DNA from: Saprospiraceae bacterium
GTDB lineage: Bacteria > Bacteroidota > Bacteroidia > Chitinophagales > Saprospiraceae
DNA: 64,000 nucleotides
NCBI GenBank assembly: GCA_020630775.1
Contig: JAHDIN010000003.1
Location: 1 to 64,000, forward strand
Reading direction: 5' to 3'
The position numbers were made by a program, and so were the translations under genes. The first letter of the stretch is position 1, and each line of letters opens with the position of its first letter. The notes under the pieces are model-generated. The model had not been told where the DNA came from. It saw only the letters and a list, made by a program, of their open reading frames with translations, and ran no database searches. Positions 27,601-36,057 of this stretch are shown in pieces.

Positions 27601-28255
27601 TGATAATTTAGACGCAGGTATTTATGACGTCTTAATTCAAGATGGCAACGGTTGTGAATCTTCTGTAAATGGTTTAGAAATTTTTGAACCAATATTCATA
27701 GGTCTAGATCTTGGCGAAGATAAAGAAGTTCAATTTGGAGATTTTACAATTACATTAAACCTAACGACTATAGCTTCTCCTGAAGATATTCAGATTGTAG
27801 TCTGGGAAGAAAATGGTGAAGTTATTTGTGATGGTACGCATGAAGATTGTGTAGAAGTAGAAGTGGATCCTCAAGGCTCATCAACTTATTGTGTGACTGT
27901 AACAGATCAAAATGGTTGTGAAGAGTCAGAATGTATAGTCATTACAGAAGTTGTAGATCCTAATATTTATATGGCCAATATATTTACGCCTGATAAAATA
28001 TCTTTCAACAATAGATATTTTGTTCAATCAGATGAATATATCGTTGCCGTAAAAGAATTCATGATTCTAGATAGATGGGGTAATGTGGTTTTTGTCGCTG
28101 AAGAAAACCATCTGCCTAATAATCCAGCATTTGGATGGGATGGCACATTTAATGGTGAACCAGCTCCTTCTGGTGTGTATACATACTTCGCGAAAGCCGA
28201 AGATATAGTAGGTGACATCAGGATAGTGAAAGGTGATGTCACTTTGATGAGATAA
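21683..28255 (+). CDS. Giant T9SS type B secreted protein A (2190 aa)
   Basis: A signal peptide (about 1-25, ending TFAQ) is followed by two cysteine-rich beta-sandwich domains resembling pre-peptidase C-terminal/CBM-like modules (about 30-300). Next comes a ~310-residue Cys/Trp/Gly-rich module (about 300-610; YCPGE, NCQWLQG, LPGGWWF, FADGETGC) of unknown function, an Ig-like module (about 610-685), and then six copies of a ~177-residue double repeat (about 689-1762). After a seventh half-repeat come a PKD-like domain (ADAGEDFELNC), a SprB-type repeat (GGNGDYRYSLDGG) and the CHU_C/type B sorting domain in the last ~95 residues (FMILDRWGNVVF, SGVYTYF). The chain is highly acidic with few Lys/Arg. 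Role: extracellular adhesin, matrix or motility-associated filament (inferred). Shares layout with the next gene. Confidence 0.9.
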   Translation: MRYWINSGIYVLTLVLLSTQMTFAQIDRYNCNTYIPPTNDICNDAIPFTGILDGVTCCGEIEQIDLCGDMETGVWYVYNQSLEGTQFNFRNVDIEGPIGVEIYSGNCDNLKLETRSDCSGFSDRVFQVANCNSQVFIHISTKDEGCGAFQITATDIPGCGAAENCTDIGPEHTILPDTDQGETCIPSCLNFSCNSSCGDQSVWFLVNTDALATELQFTIDNAEFDPLISVTRFGSSCADGDQIFVCQPIENGIPLPMDAAQDVRYLVEISSAGGEASVFDLCVSAINEPIDCAEAFLTASRPEYPFANPNGPYCPGETVEFCYDLVFNVDFEGEGNNCQWLQGIVPVLGGGWDLNMRDLSSDVPSGWIYYPEGTVDYNVNHPTIAATTDPLGRIALEHGPGGLSPGDLLPGGWWFVTSGADPGCIPDGDPDNMWGLDAPCGGSSIIQHCFSLTAKAPTAIADCNDSFSKDLSISIFVFADGETGCYANSACTGDTPATFNGEIDCSTLYDVDVADAEICSKGFANIPVGVVGGYEIPIQVRVVSEGNTTGAQDWVFESGSGIVPDQIVNNGNDIELVTYAASLYNPDSDCPVNEVLFDVRVHPHIEVDVPTRLICEGTAQTFTASGNYASYRWYDLDNNEISNTTSADIANAGVYILQVEDGICFEEFEVVIESVSNLPYALIQDEVNVCNNDIGTLPVNIDLNDFLVASASGNWTDNFGFRVNEVDFTGMSAGPQVFTFMTDNAEVPCLDTTYTFTVNVEACSCPEIDLVPLQNICVPDDGSVIISELLYEPNTDPNGEWSQTAGPSTLGIDLASNTFSSSNATIPGVYEFTYTLNDPNVGPICTTSASIEVEIGIQAFAEIVPNGTACNAMGGAEPFSLDLDDFFVSGSTGDWNGNGISIDADNRVSFDGEAPGDYEFVYSTNTGSGLCGNSDYILTITVQDCACEPLEFLPLQNVCQEDQEILLTDLIVDAGPGTWTVSSTSTTVPEIKDNSRLVILPDTESGVYTLTYTLSNTSLPANCDTEFSMDFSVVQAPAVELIAQSSVCNQDIGTDPDFINLNDLFVSGSSGLWSTDEGLTIGGDNVVSFTGAEVRDYVFTYTTNDAQAPCQDISVDVIVTVKDCSCPSLVVSQMTNLCQDDLQFNLDDLIVDAGPGSWSIVAGLGNAPTIDNNMLNVGSNSDAGIYELTYTLDDPNVPSSCDNSISLSFEIIEPPFADVLTEVNVCNESTGGLATAVDLDTLVRSGSTGDWSFDGNVLSVDAENVMSFETLNPGDYQLTYTTNDAVSPCADVEYSVTVSVNDCSCPSANIDIPDLCQEDNSYDLNNYFIDGATGQWIAVNFDPSFVSPVFFDQLTQTIELNSNTTAGLYTAVYQFTDSNIPPTCAQEIEVDFNIIGSPSADVVSSVVVCNALNSSLSAMLDLDTLVRSGSSGDWAIDAALNADADNVINFENLPVDTYVLTYTTNDAVAPCQNVEYQVSVSVVDCSCPIIALELASPLCNEQDLLDLNSLKVNGVGDGVWSFVDGPEAVTLNLSEFDASGLSGGVYTFEFMLNGNIPAGCDDSAQVTVEVNETPQLTVEPSFEVCNQTSSLAPLCVDLSSFSSTQEGAWERPANFVNDFSDITNICFEGAQVGETFEFIFTTNNAVNPCGDVSGSIVITVIDCNCPNLSLINPDPICNQDGILDLSDLETPETVSGSWSFVDGPEQVTLIANREFDATMVGVGIYTFQFTPNVTPDAGCDQFTTIDVQVFEPLSAGVGNVIDYCEGEDQIIDLFALLDNAEPGGMWTEVSANRSEFGFDEDNGVFSMIQEAAGIYEFEYSHFASVSCPTTVATVLVVINGNPIADAGEDFELNCIENTYALGGPNMSSGARIEYLWEEESGIVIPNNTTANPIITQPGIYNVTVSDNLFGCQSIDQVIISEETSIPTFDAEVLPIACDGSALGGIVISNSTGGNGDYRYSLDGGATWTDNTLFDNLDAGIYDVLIQDGNGCESSVNGLEIFEPIFIGLDLGEDKEVQFGDFTITLNLTTIASPEDIQIVVWEENGEVICDGTHEDCVEVEVDPQGSSTYCVTVTDQNGCEESECIVITEVVDPNIYMANIFTPDKISFNNRYFVQSDEYIVAVKEFMILDRWGNVVFVAEENHLPNNPAFGWDGTFNGEPAPSGVYTYFAKAEDIVGDIRIVKGDVTLMR
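23750..26968 (+). repeat. Six ~177-residue coding repeats in giant protein A
   Basis: Each unit begins with a CN dipeptide and continues with an Asp/Leu segment such as INLNDLFVSGS, xGxW, and a (D/N)C(S/A/N)C(P/E) bridge into a second half with LCQxD, xxLxDLIVDAGPGxW and a YTL strand. Starting Cys codons are at 23750, 24290, 24824, 25358, 25907 and 26435, so the period is 528-549 nt. A half-unit follows at about 26969. The halves are likely two consecutive Ig-like domains. Confidence 0.85.
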
Positions 28256-28278
28256 AATATTTCATTTTATAATATTCC

Positions 28279-28313
28279 AGGCGCTGTTTTGACATAAAAC
28301 AGCGCCTTTTTTA
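28279..28313 (+). terminator. Rho-independent terminator after giant gene A
   Basis: A perfect 12-bp stem, AGGCGCTGTTTT (28279-28290) with AAAACAGCGCCT (28296-28307), closes on a 5-nt loop and is followed by a T-run. It is much more GC-rich than its surroundings. Confidence 0.92.
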
Positions 28314-28457
28314 TTTGATTTTATTTCCTGAACAGCAAATAGTTAATTTTTAGGCTCTTAATTATAAAGAATTAGCCTAATTAATTAAATTTAGCACAAG
28401 TCATAGATAATCAACCTTTTACGTAAGAGTTTCTAGCCAGACTCAAAATACCTGATA

Positions 28458-31400
28458 ATGAAAAAGTACATAACACTTTTTACAATACTTACTTCTTCCA
28501 TTAACTTAATTTATTCTAATGCGGGCACGCCTCCACCTAATGATGATTGTGCTAATGCAATAGATGGTACTGGTGGTGTCTCTGGCGGTACCAATGCTTG
28601 TGCAACCGCTGATGATGCCTTATGTGGCACCCAAGGAGAAGCCACCGTATGGTATTTTTATGATGTATCTGCTGAGCTGGCATCCCTTGAAATAGTAGTC
28701 GCACCAGGTTCGATGAATAATCCTGCCGTAGCATTTTATTCAGCTTGTGGCACTTTTGAAGATGAAGATTGTTCTGGTAGTTTGACAATGACTTGCCTTA
28801 TGCCAGGTACTTATTATATTCAAGTCGGTTCTGAAACAGCTGATGAAGGCGATTTTGATATAAATTTTACTGAAGTAACCAGTATTTCTGAAAGTGATTG
28901 TAACAATGCAATTCAAATAGCTGTAACTCAAACTTGTGTTTTTGAAAATTTTTCAGGATCGACTCAAGATGCATGTCCTGAGGCATCAAACTTTGGCTCA
29001 GGTTGCGACTTTACCGGAAATGAAACAGTTTGGTTTGAGTATACTGTAGGTAGCAATACCTCTTCCATAGATTTAGATAACTTATCTTCTAATCTTGAAT
29101 TAGCTTTCTTAGACGGACCTTGTGGTTCTGATCAATTTGGATGTATATCTGGCACAACGAATATCGCTGTAACTCCTGGCCAAACGTATTGGATCGCAGC
29201 CACCTTAACCACTGGAGGAGGAGGTTTTGATTTTGATTTAAGAGAAAATGAAACCCCACCAAATAATGATTGTACCAGTGCTACTGATATTCAGTCTGGT
29301 GAAAATCAAACAACTTGTTGTGCAACTGGCGGTGGCGGATGCGGTAATGCTGGTGTTTGGTTCGTTTATGCGTTTCCTGATGGCGATGGATCCATTTTTA
29401 CATTAAATAATGTAAGTGTTTCAGGTGATATTGGAATAGAAATATATTCTGGTAGTTGTGGCGGAAATCTAGAATTCAGTGATTGTGGAGGTGGTCCATT
29501 TACAGCTGAGTTAGCGCATTGCGATGGAGATTTTTATATTCATGTTACTTCTGAAGATGATATGTGCGGCGATTTTGACTTAAGTGTCACACCTTTGGTA
29601 GGCTGTACTTTCGGAGAGGATTGTGGGTCGGGTCCAGTTCTAGCCCCTACCACTAATGGACCTGCAGATTGCGCAGATGGTTGTACGCAATACTCTTGCG
29701 ACGGCGAATGTGCGTCTAATGGCGTATGGTTTGAGGTGCAAACCGATGATTTAGCGACAGCCATGAATATTCAAGTAAATGCATCAAATGGATTCGATCC
29801 TGTAGTTAATGTTTATCAGGTAACTTGTGGCGATTCTGATCAAAATATTATTGCTTGCCAAAGTGCAGATAGTGATATTGATCTTGCCGTCTCTGGTAAT
29901 ATTTCTTATTTCATTGAAGTTGCAAGCACTGGTACGCCCGGTGATTTTGAATTGTGCATCTTGACAACCGAATCTCAAGATCTTTGCGCCGAAACGACGC
30001 TCAGTAGTATCGACAGATTAGATTATCCCGATGAGGATCCTGAAGGTCCATATTGTCCAGGCGAAACGGTTAACTTTTGTTTTGATGTAGAATTTACAAT
30101 TGATGCAATAGGTACTGGAAATAACTGCCAATGGCTACAAGGATTGGTGCCTACAGTAGGAGGGGGTTGGGACTTAGCGGTCAATCCAATAAACGGCCCT
30201 GATGATGGACCTGGAGGCAGTTGGTTTTGGTTAGCTGAAGGTTCTGTTGTATATGGGCCCAATGCTTCTTTTTCACATCCGAGATATGAATTAATTACAA
30301 CTGCTAATGGAGACGCAGGTCTCAATTTTGGCCCAGGAGGTCTAGCGGCAGGAGATGCCTTACCAGGTGGATGGTGGTTTGTCTCAGGTGGAAATGGACC
30401 TAATTGTACCAATGATGGAAATCCAAATACAATGTGGGGATTGCCAGGAGGTTGCGGCTCAGGATATACAGTCGAAGTATGTTTCGACCTTACAGTTAAA
30501 GAATTGGATGATATAGCTCAATGCTCTGATCCTGATTTTACAGATTTGTCCGTGAGTCTGTTCACATTTGCAGATGGTCAGACTGGATGCTGGTCCAATA
30601 ATACATGTGGTTTAGATATCGCAGGTGTACAACTAGGTGAAATGGATTGTAGTTCTTTGGTCGAATTGATGGCTGAAGACGAGGAAATATGTAATGAAGA
30701 ATGCTTAGCTATTTTAGTAGAAACCATAGATGGAAGCCCTGCTGATATTTTTGTAACTGTAGTCGATGAAGGCAACACCTCAGGGGCTGAAGATCACGAG
30801 TTTAGTAATGGCGCAGGAACGATTAATGATTGTATAGAAAATTTAGGTACCAGTATTGAAGTGGTTACCTATGAGGCTTATGGTTTACTACCACCTTCTG
30901 TATGCGCTGGACCGATAATTGAAATCCAAGTGATTGTTTATCCAGAGATTGAAATTGAAGTAGAAGAGCCTTATTATATCTGCTACAATATGCCAACGGA
31001 AATCACACCTGAAGTTTCTGGAGGTGATGGTGGACCTTACACTTATAATTGGGAAGATGGAAGTTCTGAATCTTCGATTACATTACCAGAGCCTGCTGAT
31101 CTGGCTCCAGGTGAATATGAAATAATTTTGGAGGTTACAGATGGCAGCCCTATAGGTTGTTCAAAACAACAAATTATTGAGTATGTTATTCTAGAACCAA
31201 TAATTCCCGAGATTGTAAAATCTGCTGATGCGGCTTGTAAAAATGGCATCGATGATATGGTAGAAATGGAATTAATTTTCAATGATACCGGCAATGGTCC
31301 TTATGAGTTTGAATGGAGTTCACAACCTAATGGTCTAGATTTCTTAAATGGAGATGATGAAAATCCAGTAATCATAGATGATGAATCATCTACTGCAAGA

Positions 31401-34400
31401 ACCTACACTGTCTTAGGTACAGTAATAGATGCTTTTGGATGTGAATACACAGCAGAAACAACATTTACAGTTGATAATGGTCCTGATATAGTTTTCGAAA
31501 TTGTAGACTGCATGGGTGGTGAATATGCTTTGTCTGGTTATGAAATAGATGGTCTACAAGTTACATTTGAAATGTATTATGATGCCGACGGAGATTGGGT
31601 TTTTGATGGTACAACTATAGATAATGCAGAATTGGTAAATTCTACTTTTGGAAATGTAATCGGTTATAATACTTCAGATCCTGGAACATATATTTTATTG
31701 GGAATTTCAGCTAATGGTTGTGTTGATTTTACAACCTTAGATGTTTTACCGATACCGACACCTGAATTTGCTGCATTGCCTGATTCTACAGTATGTAATG
31801 GGACAACAGTGAATATTTCGATTACGAATGCGGCACTTTTTGAAGAAATAGAGTGGTCAACCGGGATAGAGGATGATAACATAACTGTGACACCATCTGA
31901 TACAACTACTTATTATGTCGAATTAGTAACTCCAGATGATTGTGAGCTAATCGATAGCATTAGAATAAATGTAAATCCTGAACCTGAAATTGTATTGTCT
32001 GGATCTACGTCTTTTTGCCCTGGTACAAGCACTACATTGAGTTTAGATGGCCCTCCAACTTTTACATATACATGGACCAGCCCGTCAAATCAAATTGTAA
32101 CTGGTCAATCTATACAAGTTTCAGAAGCTGGTATTTGGAATTTTGAAATCACAAGCGATTTAGGTTGTGTGTCAATGGATCAAGTAACCGTTGAAGAATC
32201 AAGTAACTTAGAATTTGAAATCGTAGGCGATAATCTATGTACAGGTGATGTTGTTACTCTGGATGGTGGTGTTTTCAATAGTTATTTGTGGTCGACTGGT
32301 GAAACGACAAGAACCATTGAAGTAACTGTGGGAGGAACGTATTCGCTAGAAGTTTCAGATGGCAATTGTAATGGTACTGATGAAATAACAGTTATTGAGG
32401 TAGCGCCTTTAGACGTGGCTTTAAATGCTTTCTCTACAACTGTTTGCAACGCTGATACAGGAGGAGATCCAACAATGTTGGATTTGACATCTTTCGAAAC
32501 AGGAATAAATGGTCAATGGTTCGATCAAAATGGCTTCCCAATAAATAATCCTAATGAAGTAGATTTTGAAGGACAAGCACCAGCGACTATTTCATATTTG
32601 TTTTCAACTAATGCGGCTACACCTCCTTGTAATGATGAAGATTATCCTTTTGAGATTACAATACAAGACTGTTCATGTCCAAGTGTAGAAATAAATGCAC
32701 CCCAAAACTTTTGTATAGGACCTGATACTTTCGATTTAAATCTAATTAAAGTTACTCCTGAAGCGGGCACTTGGAGTGTGATGCCAGCATCTATGAATAT
32801 CGTAAATAATGAGTTGTTGATTAGTGATGACAATACAGTTGCTGGGCAATACACTTTGGTGTTTACACTTGATACTCCAGGTCCGCAAAGTTGTCCAGAA
32901 GCTAATTCAGTAGAATTTACAGTGTTCTCACCGCCAGAAGCAGAATTGGACTTAAATGTATCTGTATGCAATGCTGATACAGGAAATGGTCCTGACTTTA
33001 TAGATTTAGATGACCTTTATATATCTGGATTACAAGGTGTATGGTCTACAAATGAACCTGGCATCTCTATTGATGCCAATAATGTTGTTTCATTTACTGG
33101 TCAAAATGTAGGTGATTATACGTTCTTTTATTTTATCGAAGAACCTGGTTCTGCATGCGACCCTAAAACAATTCAAGTCCCAGTAAGAGTAAGAGACTGT
33201 AATTGTCCAGACGTGGATATCATCAATATCCCAAATCTTTGTTCAAGTGATGGAGAGCATAATCTTAATGACTTTTTGACAAATCCAGATTCAGAACCAG
33301 GGGTATGGTCTATAACAAATGGCCCAGCAAATGATCTTTTAATTGGGAATTCTTTATTCGTAGGTACAGATGCACCTGCAGGGGAATATGAGGTTACCTA
33401 TACGCTGACCAATTCATTTGGTGCTTCTTGTCAAACTTCATTTACACAAACTTTTAATGTGTTTGGTCCACCTATGTTGCAGTATACTGAATTGGTTACA
33501 GTTTGCAACGGGACAAACATCACCGTATTTCCTTCAGAATTAAATCTTAATACTTTGGTTGATGATCCAACAGGTACTTGGTTTGATCCAGATGGCAATC
33601 CAATTGCAGATCCTACTCTAATAAATTTTATAGGACAAGACCCTGAAGTTTTGGTTTATAGATTTATAACAGATACAGCGCAAAGACCATGTCAAGAACA
33701 AGAAATTGAAGTTGAAATAGAAATCGTTAATTGTAATTGCCCGCCAATTATAATATTGCCTCCGATGCCTTTCTGTAGCGATGAAGGTCCAGTAAATTTA
33801 GATGATCTTTTAGACCCAATAGTTGAGTCTGGAACTTGGACTTATATTGACAATGAACCTAATGTCAACTTAGTTGGTTCCTCGTTAGAAATTGAAAATT
33901 TAGATGGCATCTACACATTCCAATATACGCTGGATAATGTACCGAATGGCTGTACCGATTTTAATAGGGTAGCACTTACTATAGATGCATTTGTAGATGT
34001 GGACTTTCAAAATTCCGCAGAAGTATGTAATGTGCCAAGTCAAAATGGACCTTCTTGCCTAGATTTTAATTCATTTGTCAGAGATGGCACTCAAGGTGAT
34101 TGGACAGTAGCGCCTAACTTTAATGGCGACTTTTCGGATTTAAGTAATGTCTGTTTTGAGGGCTATGATATTGGAGAAACATTTGAGTTTATTTTCACAG
34201 CAAATCCTCCTGGGTCTGTTTGCCCAGATCAGGATTTAAGTTTCACAGTAACAGTCATTGATTGCGATTGTCCTAATTTAACAACAATAGCGCCAATGCC
34301 AATTTGTAATGAAGCTACAGACTTAGATTTAAGTAATCTTCAATCTTCAGGCATAGTTGCCGGCGCATGGTCCGTTGTTGATGGTCCTCAATCATTAGAT

Positions 34401-35846
34401 ATTGTTTCCAATAGTATCAATCTGGACGGTATTGCTGAGGGGGTATACACACTAAGATATACGCCTCAAGATCAGCAACCAGCAGGTTGTCCAGAATTTA
34501 GCGAACAATTACTAGAGGTCTTTAATGCTCCTTTTGCAGGTGATGCGTCCACTATAGAATTTTGCGAGAATGAAGATAACGTTATCAATCTTGAAGGATT
34601 ATTGGATAATGAAGACCAAGGAGGTTCATGGATAGAATTATCTTCTTCTACGGGTAGTGCATTTGATGCCACTTCTGGTGAATTTTCAATTGTTGGACAA
34701 AGAGCAGGCACTTATATTTTCGAGTATTTGGTGCCAGCAAATGGTCCTTGTGATGAAGCAAGTCAAAGGGTAGAGGTAATTATCAATCAAGTTCCAGTTG
34801 CTGATGCTGGAGAGGATATTACATTAGATTGTGATAATCCAGATTTAGTTATTGGTACTAATGGGTCTGGTGGTACTTCCACTGGAAATGATATTGTATA
34901 TGAATGGTACTTGAATGGCGTCTTATTACAAAATGAAACAGAGAGGACGCTAATGGCGACAACAGTAGGTGTTTATGAGCTAGTAGTGACAAATGTGGTA
35001 ACAGCCTGTTCGGATTCTGATGAAGTAGAGGTTTTTGCAAATACAGAAGTTCCTGTCTATCAAGCTGATGTGACTCCCGCAGATTGTGAAAATCTAGGGG
35101 CTATTGTTGTTTCAAGTATCTCTGGAGGCTCAGGCAATTATATGTATTCCATAGACGGAGGCATTACTTTCTTCGAAAGTGGAGAATTTGAAAATTTGCA
35201 ACCGGGTACGTACACATTAATTATTCAAGATGATAATGGTTGCGAAACAGCACCTGATGAAATCATTATTATTAGACCAGATGATATTGAAGTTTATGCA
35301 GGCGAAGATAGAGACGTAGATTTTGGAAATGAGCAATATACTTTAGAGGCGGCAACATCAACAGACCTTGGGGAAATTGTGCGCATAGTTTGGACGGAAA
35401 ATGGAAATGTCATTTGTGAAGATCCACCAGAAGATTGTTCTGTTATTTCAGTTGATCCCGATTTGGTTTCTGAATATTGCGTAGAAATTGAAGATGTGAA
35501 TGGTTGCGTAGCAACGGATTGCGTTGTACTCAGAGAAAGAATCGTTAGGGATGTTTACATCGCTAATACTTTTGATCCTTCATCAACAAATAATAATATC
35601 TTCTTTGTTCAGACAGATGAGTTTATTGAAAGCATCGATGAATTCAGAATCTTTGATAGGTGGGGAGAAAAAGTTTTTGAAGCAGAAAGTCCTCATCCGC
35701 CGAATGATCCTTCTTTTGGCTGGGATGGTACATTTAAAGATAAACCTGTAGAACAAGGCGTATATGTCTATTATATTAAATTGACATATAGAAATGCAGA
35801 TGGTTTACAAGAAGAGTTCGCAGGAGATGTAACAATCTTTAGGTAA
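28458..35846 (+). CDS. Giant T9SS type B secreted protein B (2462 aa), paralogue of A
   Basis: A signal peptide (about 1-20) leads into four cysteine-rich PPC/CBM-like beta-sandwiches (about 25-510; the first with PNDDCANAI). The YCPGE/NCQWLQG/GGWWF/FADGQTGC module shared with protein A follows (about 520-835). A stretch of PKD/Ig-like domains (about 835-1325) has no counterpart in A. Then come four copies of the ~175-residue double repeat (about 1330-2030), a half repeat, a PKD-like domain (ADAGEDITLDC), a SprB-type repeat (GGSGNYMYSIDGG) and the type B sorting domain (FRIFDRWGEKVF, QGVYVYYI). Strongly acidic. Secretion through T9SS and surface anchoring or release are inferred from the C-terminal domain. 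It is separated from A by a terminator, so it is likely transcribed on its own. Confidence 0.9.
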   Translation: MKKYITLFTILTSSINLIYSNAGTPPPNDDCANAIDGTGGVSGGTNACATADDALCGTQGEATVWYFYDVSAELASLEIVVAPGSMNNPAVAFYSACGTFEDEDCSGSLTMTCLMPGTYYIQVGSETADEGDFDINFTEVTSISESDCNNAIQIAVTQTCVFENFSGSTQDACPEASNFGSGCDFTGNETVWFEYTVGSNTSSIDLDNLSSNLELAFLDGPCGSDQFGCISGTTNIAVTPGQTYWIAATLTTGGGGFDFDLRENETPPNNDCTSATDIQSGENQTTCCATGGGGCGNAGVWFVYAFPDGDGSIFTLNNVSVSGDIGIEIYSGSCGGNLEFSDCGGGPFTAELAHCDGDFYIHVTSEDDMCGDFDLSVTPLVGCTFGEDCGSGPVLAPTTNGPADCADGCTQYSCDGECASNGVWFEVQTDDLATAMNIQVNASNGFDPVVNVYQVTCGDSDQNIIACQSADSDIDLAVSGNISYFIEVASTGTPGDFELCILTTESQDLCAETTLSSIDRLDYPDEDPEGPYCPGETVNFCFDVEFTIDAIGTGNNCQWLQGLVPTVGGGWDLAVNPINGPDDGPGGSWFWLAEGSVVYGPNASFSHPRYELITTANGDAGLNFGPGGLAAGDALPGGWWFVSGGNGPNCTNDGNPNTMWGLPGGCGSGYTVEVCFDLTVKELDDIAQCSDPDFTDLSVSLFTFADGQTGCWSNNTCGLDIAGVQLGEMDCSSLVELMAEDEEICNEECLAILVETIDGSPADIFVTVVDEGNTSGAEDHEFSNGAGTINDCIENLGTSIEVVTYEAYGLLPPSVCAGPIIEIQVIVYPEIEIEVEEPYYICYNMPTEITPEVSGGDGGPYTYNWEDGSSESSITLPEPADLAPGEYEIILEVTDGSPIGCSKQQIIEYVILEPIIPEIVKSADAACKNGIDDMVEMELIFNDTGNGPYEFEWSSQPNGLDFLNGDDENPVIIDDESSTARTYTVLGTVIDAFGCEYTAETTFTVDNGPDIVFEIVDCMGGEYALSGYEIDGLQVTFEMYYDADGDWVFDGTTIDNAELVNSTFGNVIGYNTSDPGTYILLGISANGCVDFTTLDVLPIPTPEFAALPDSTVCNGTTVNISITNAALFEEIEWSTGIEDDNITVTPSDTTTYYVELVTPDDCELIDSIRINVNPEPEIVLSGSTSFCPGTSTTLSLDGPPTFTYTWTSPSNQIVTGQSIQVSEAGIWNFEITSDLGCVSMDQVTVEESSNLEFEIVGDNLCTGDVVTLDGGVFNSYLWSTGETTRTIEVTVGGTYSLEVSDGNCNGTDEITVIEVAPLDVALNAFSTTVCNADTGGDPTMLDLTSFETGINGQWFDQNGFPINNPNEVDFEGQAPATISYLFSTNAATPPCNDEDYPFEITIQDCSCPSVEINAPQNFCIGPDTFDLNLIKVTPEAGTWSVMPASMNIVNNELLISDDNTVAGQYTLVFTLDTPGPQSCPEANSVEFTVFSPPEAELDLNVSVCNADTGNGPDFIDLDDLYISGLQGVWSTNEPGISIDANNVVSFTGQNVGDYTFFYFIEEPGSACDPKTIQVPVRVRDCNCPDVDIINIPNLCSSDGEHNLNDFLTNPDSEPGVWSITNGPANDLLIGNSLFVGTDAPAGEYEVTYTLTNSFGASCQTSFTQTFNVFGPPMLQYTELVTVCNGTNITVFPSELNLNTLVDDPTGTWFDPDGNPIADPTLINFIGQDPEVLVYRFITDTAQRPCQEQEIEVEIEIVNCNCPPIIILPPMPFCSDEGPVNLDDLLDPIVESGTWTYIDNEPNVNLVGSSLEIENLDGIYTFQYTLDNVPNGCTDFNRVALTIDAFVDVDFQNSAEVCNVPSQNGPSCLDFNSFVRDGTQGDWTVAPNFNGDFSDLSNVCFEGYDIGETFEFIFTANPPGSVCPDQDLSFTVTVIDCDCPNLTTIAPMPICNEATDLDLSNLQSSGIVAGAWSVVDGPQSLDIVSNSINLDGIAEGVYTLRYTPQDQQPAGCPEFSEQLLEVFNAPFAGDASTIEFCENEDNVINLEGLLDNEDQGGSWIELSSSTGSAFDATSGEFSIVGQRAGTYIFEYLVPANGPCDEASQRVEVIINQVPVADAGEDITLDCDNPDLVIGTNGSGGTSTGNDIVYEWYLNGVLLQNETERTLMATTVGVYELVVTNVVTACSDSDEVEVFANTEVPVYQADVTPADCENLGAIVVSSISGGSGNYMYSIDGGITFFESGEFENLQPGTYTLIIQDDNGCETAPDEIIIIRPDDIEVYAGEDRDVDFGNEQYTLEAATSTDLGEIVRIVWTENGNVICEDPPEDCSVISVDPDLVSEYCVEIEDVNGCVATDCVVLRERIVRDVYIANTFDPSSTNNNIFFVQTDEFIESIDEFRIFDRWGEKVFEAESPHPPNDPSFGWDGTFKDKPVEQGVYVYYIKLTYRNADGLQEEFAGDVTIFR
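32445..34562 (+). repeat. Four ~175-residue coding repeats in giant protein B
   Basis: This is the same repeat family as in protein A. Cys codons opening each unit are at 32445, 32967, 33504 and 34026, a period of 522-537 nt, with a half-unit starting near 34563. The bridging motif varies as DCSCP, DCNCP, NCNCP and DCDCP. Copy number (4 versus 6) is the main difference from A. Confidence 0.85.
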
Positions 35847-35851
35847 ATGTT

Positions 35852-35916
35852 AAATTAGGGAAAGACAACAGATAATTCTTAATTATTAATTGAGAAAGTC
35901 TTTCCCTAATTTTTTC
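35852..35916 (+). terminator. Terminator after giant gene B
   Basis: A perfect 15-bp inverted repeat pairs AAATTAGGGAAAGAC (35852-35866) with GTCTTTCCCTAATTT (35898-35912), enclosing 31 nt and followed by a T-tract. It starts 6 nt after the stop codon. Confidence 0.85.
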
Positions 35917-35917
35917 C

Positions 35918-35973
35918 TAAAAGCTAAAAGCTAAAAGCTAAAAGCTAAAAGCTAAAAGCTAAAAGCTAAAAGC
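35918..35973. repeat. Heptanucleotide tandem repeat, 8 x TAAAAGC
   Basis: Eight perfect copies of TAAAAGC run from 35918 to 35973, immediately after the terminator and 84 nt before the start of the giant gene C. It is the only simple-sequence array noticed in the window. Being outside coding sequence, a change in copy number would alter promoter or leader spacing rather than reading frame. Confidence 0.95.
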
Positions 35974-36057
35974 TCATTTAAAATAAAAACAAATCAACAA
36001 CCAACATTTTGGATTGAAATGTGATATACATTTATATGTACATTCGTTTATTCATAA

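Noticed and set aside
32642-32971. 109-aa minus-strand frame in giant gene B
   Set aside because: Antisense to a well-conserved repeat unit; no independent evidence.
35918-35973. TAAAAGC array considered as CRISPR
   Set aside because: There are no spacers; it is a contiguous 7-nt tandem repeat without cas genes.
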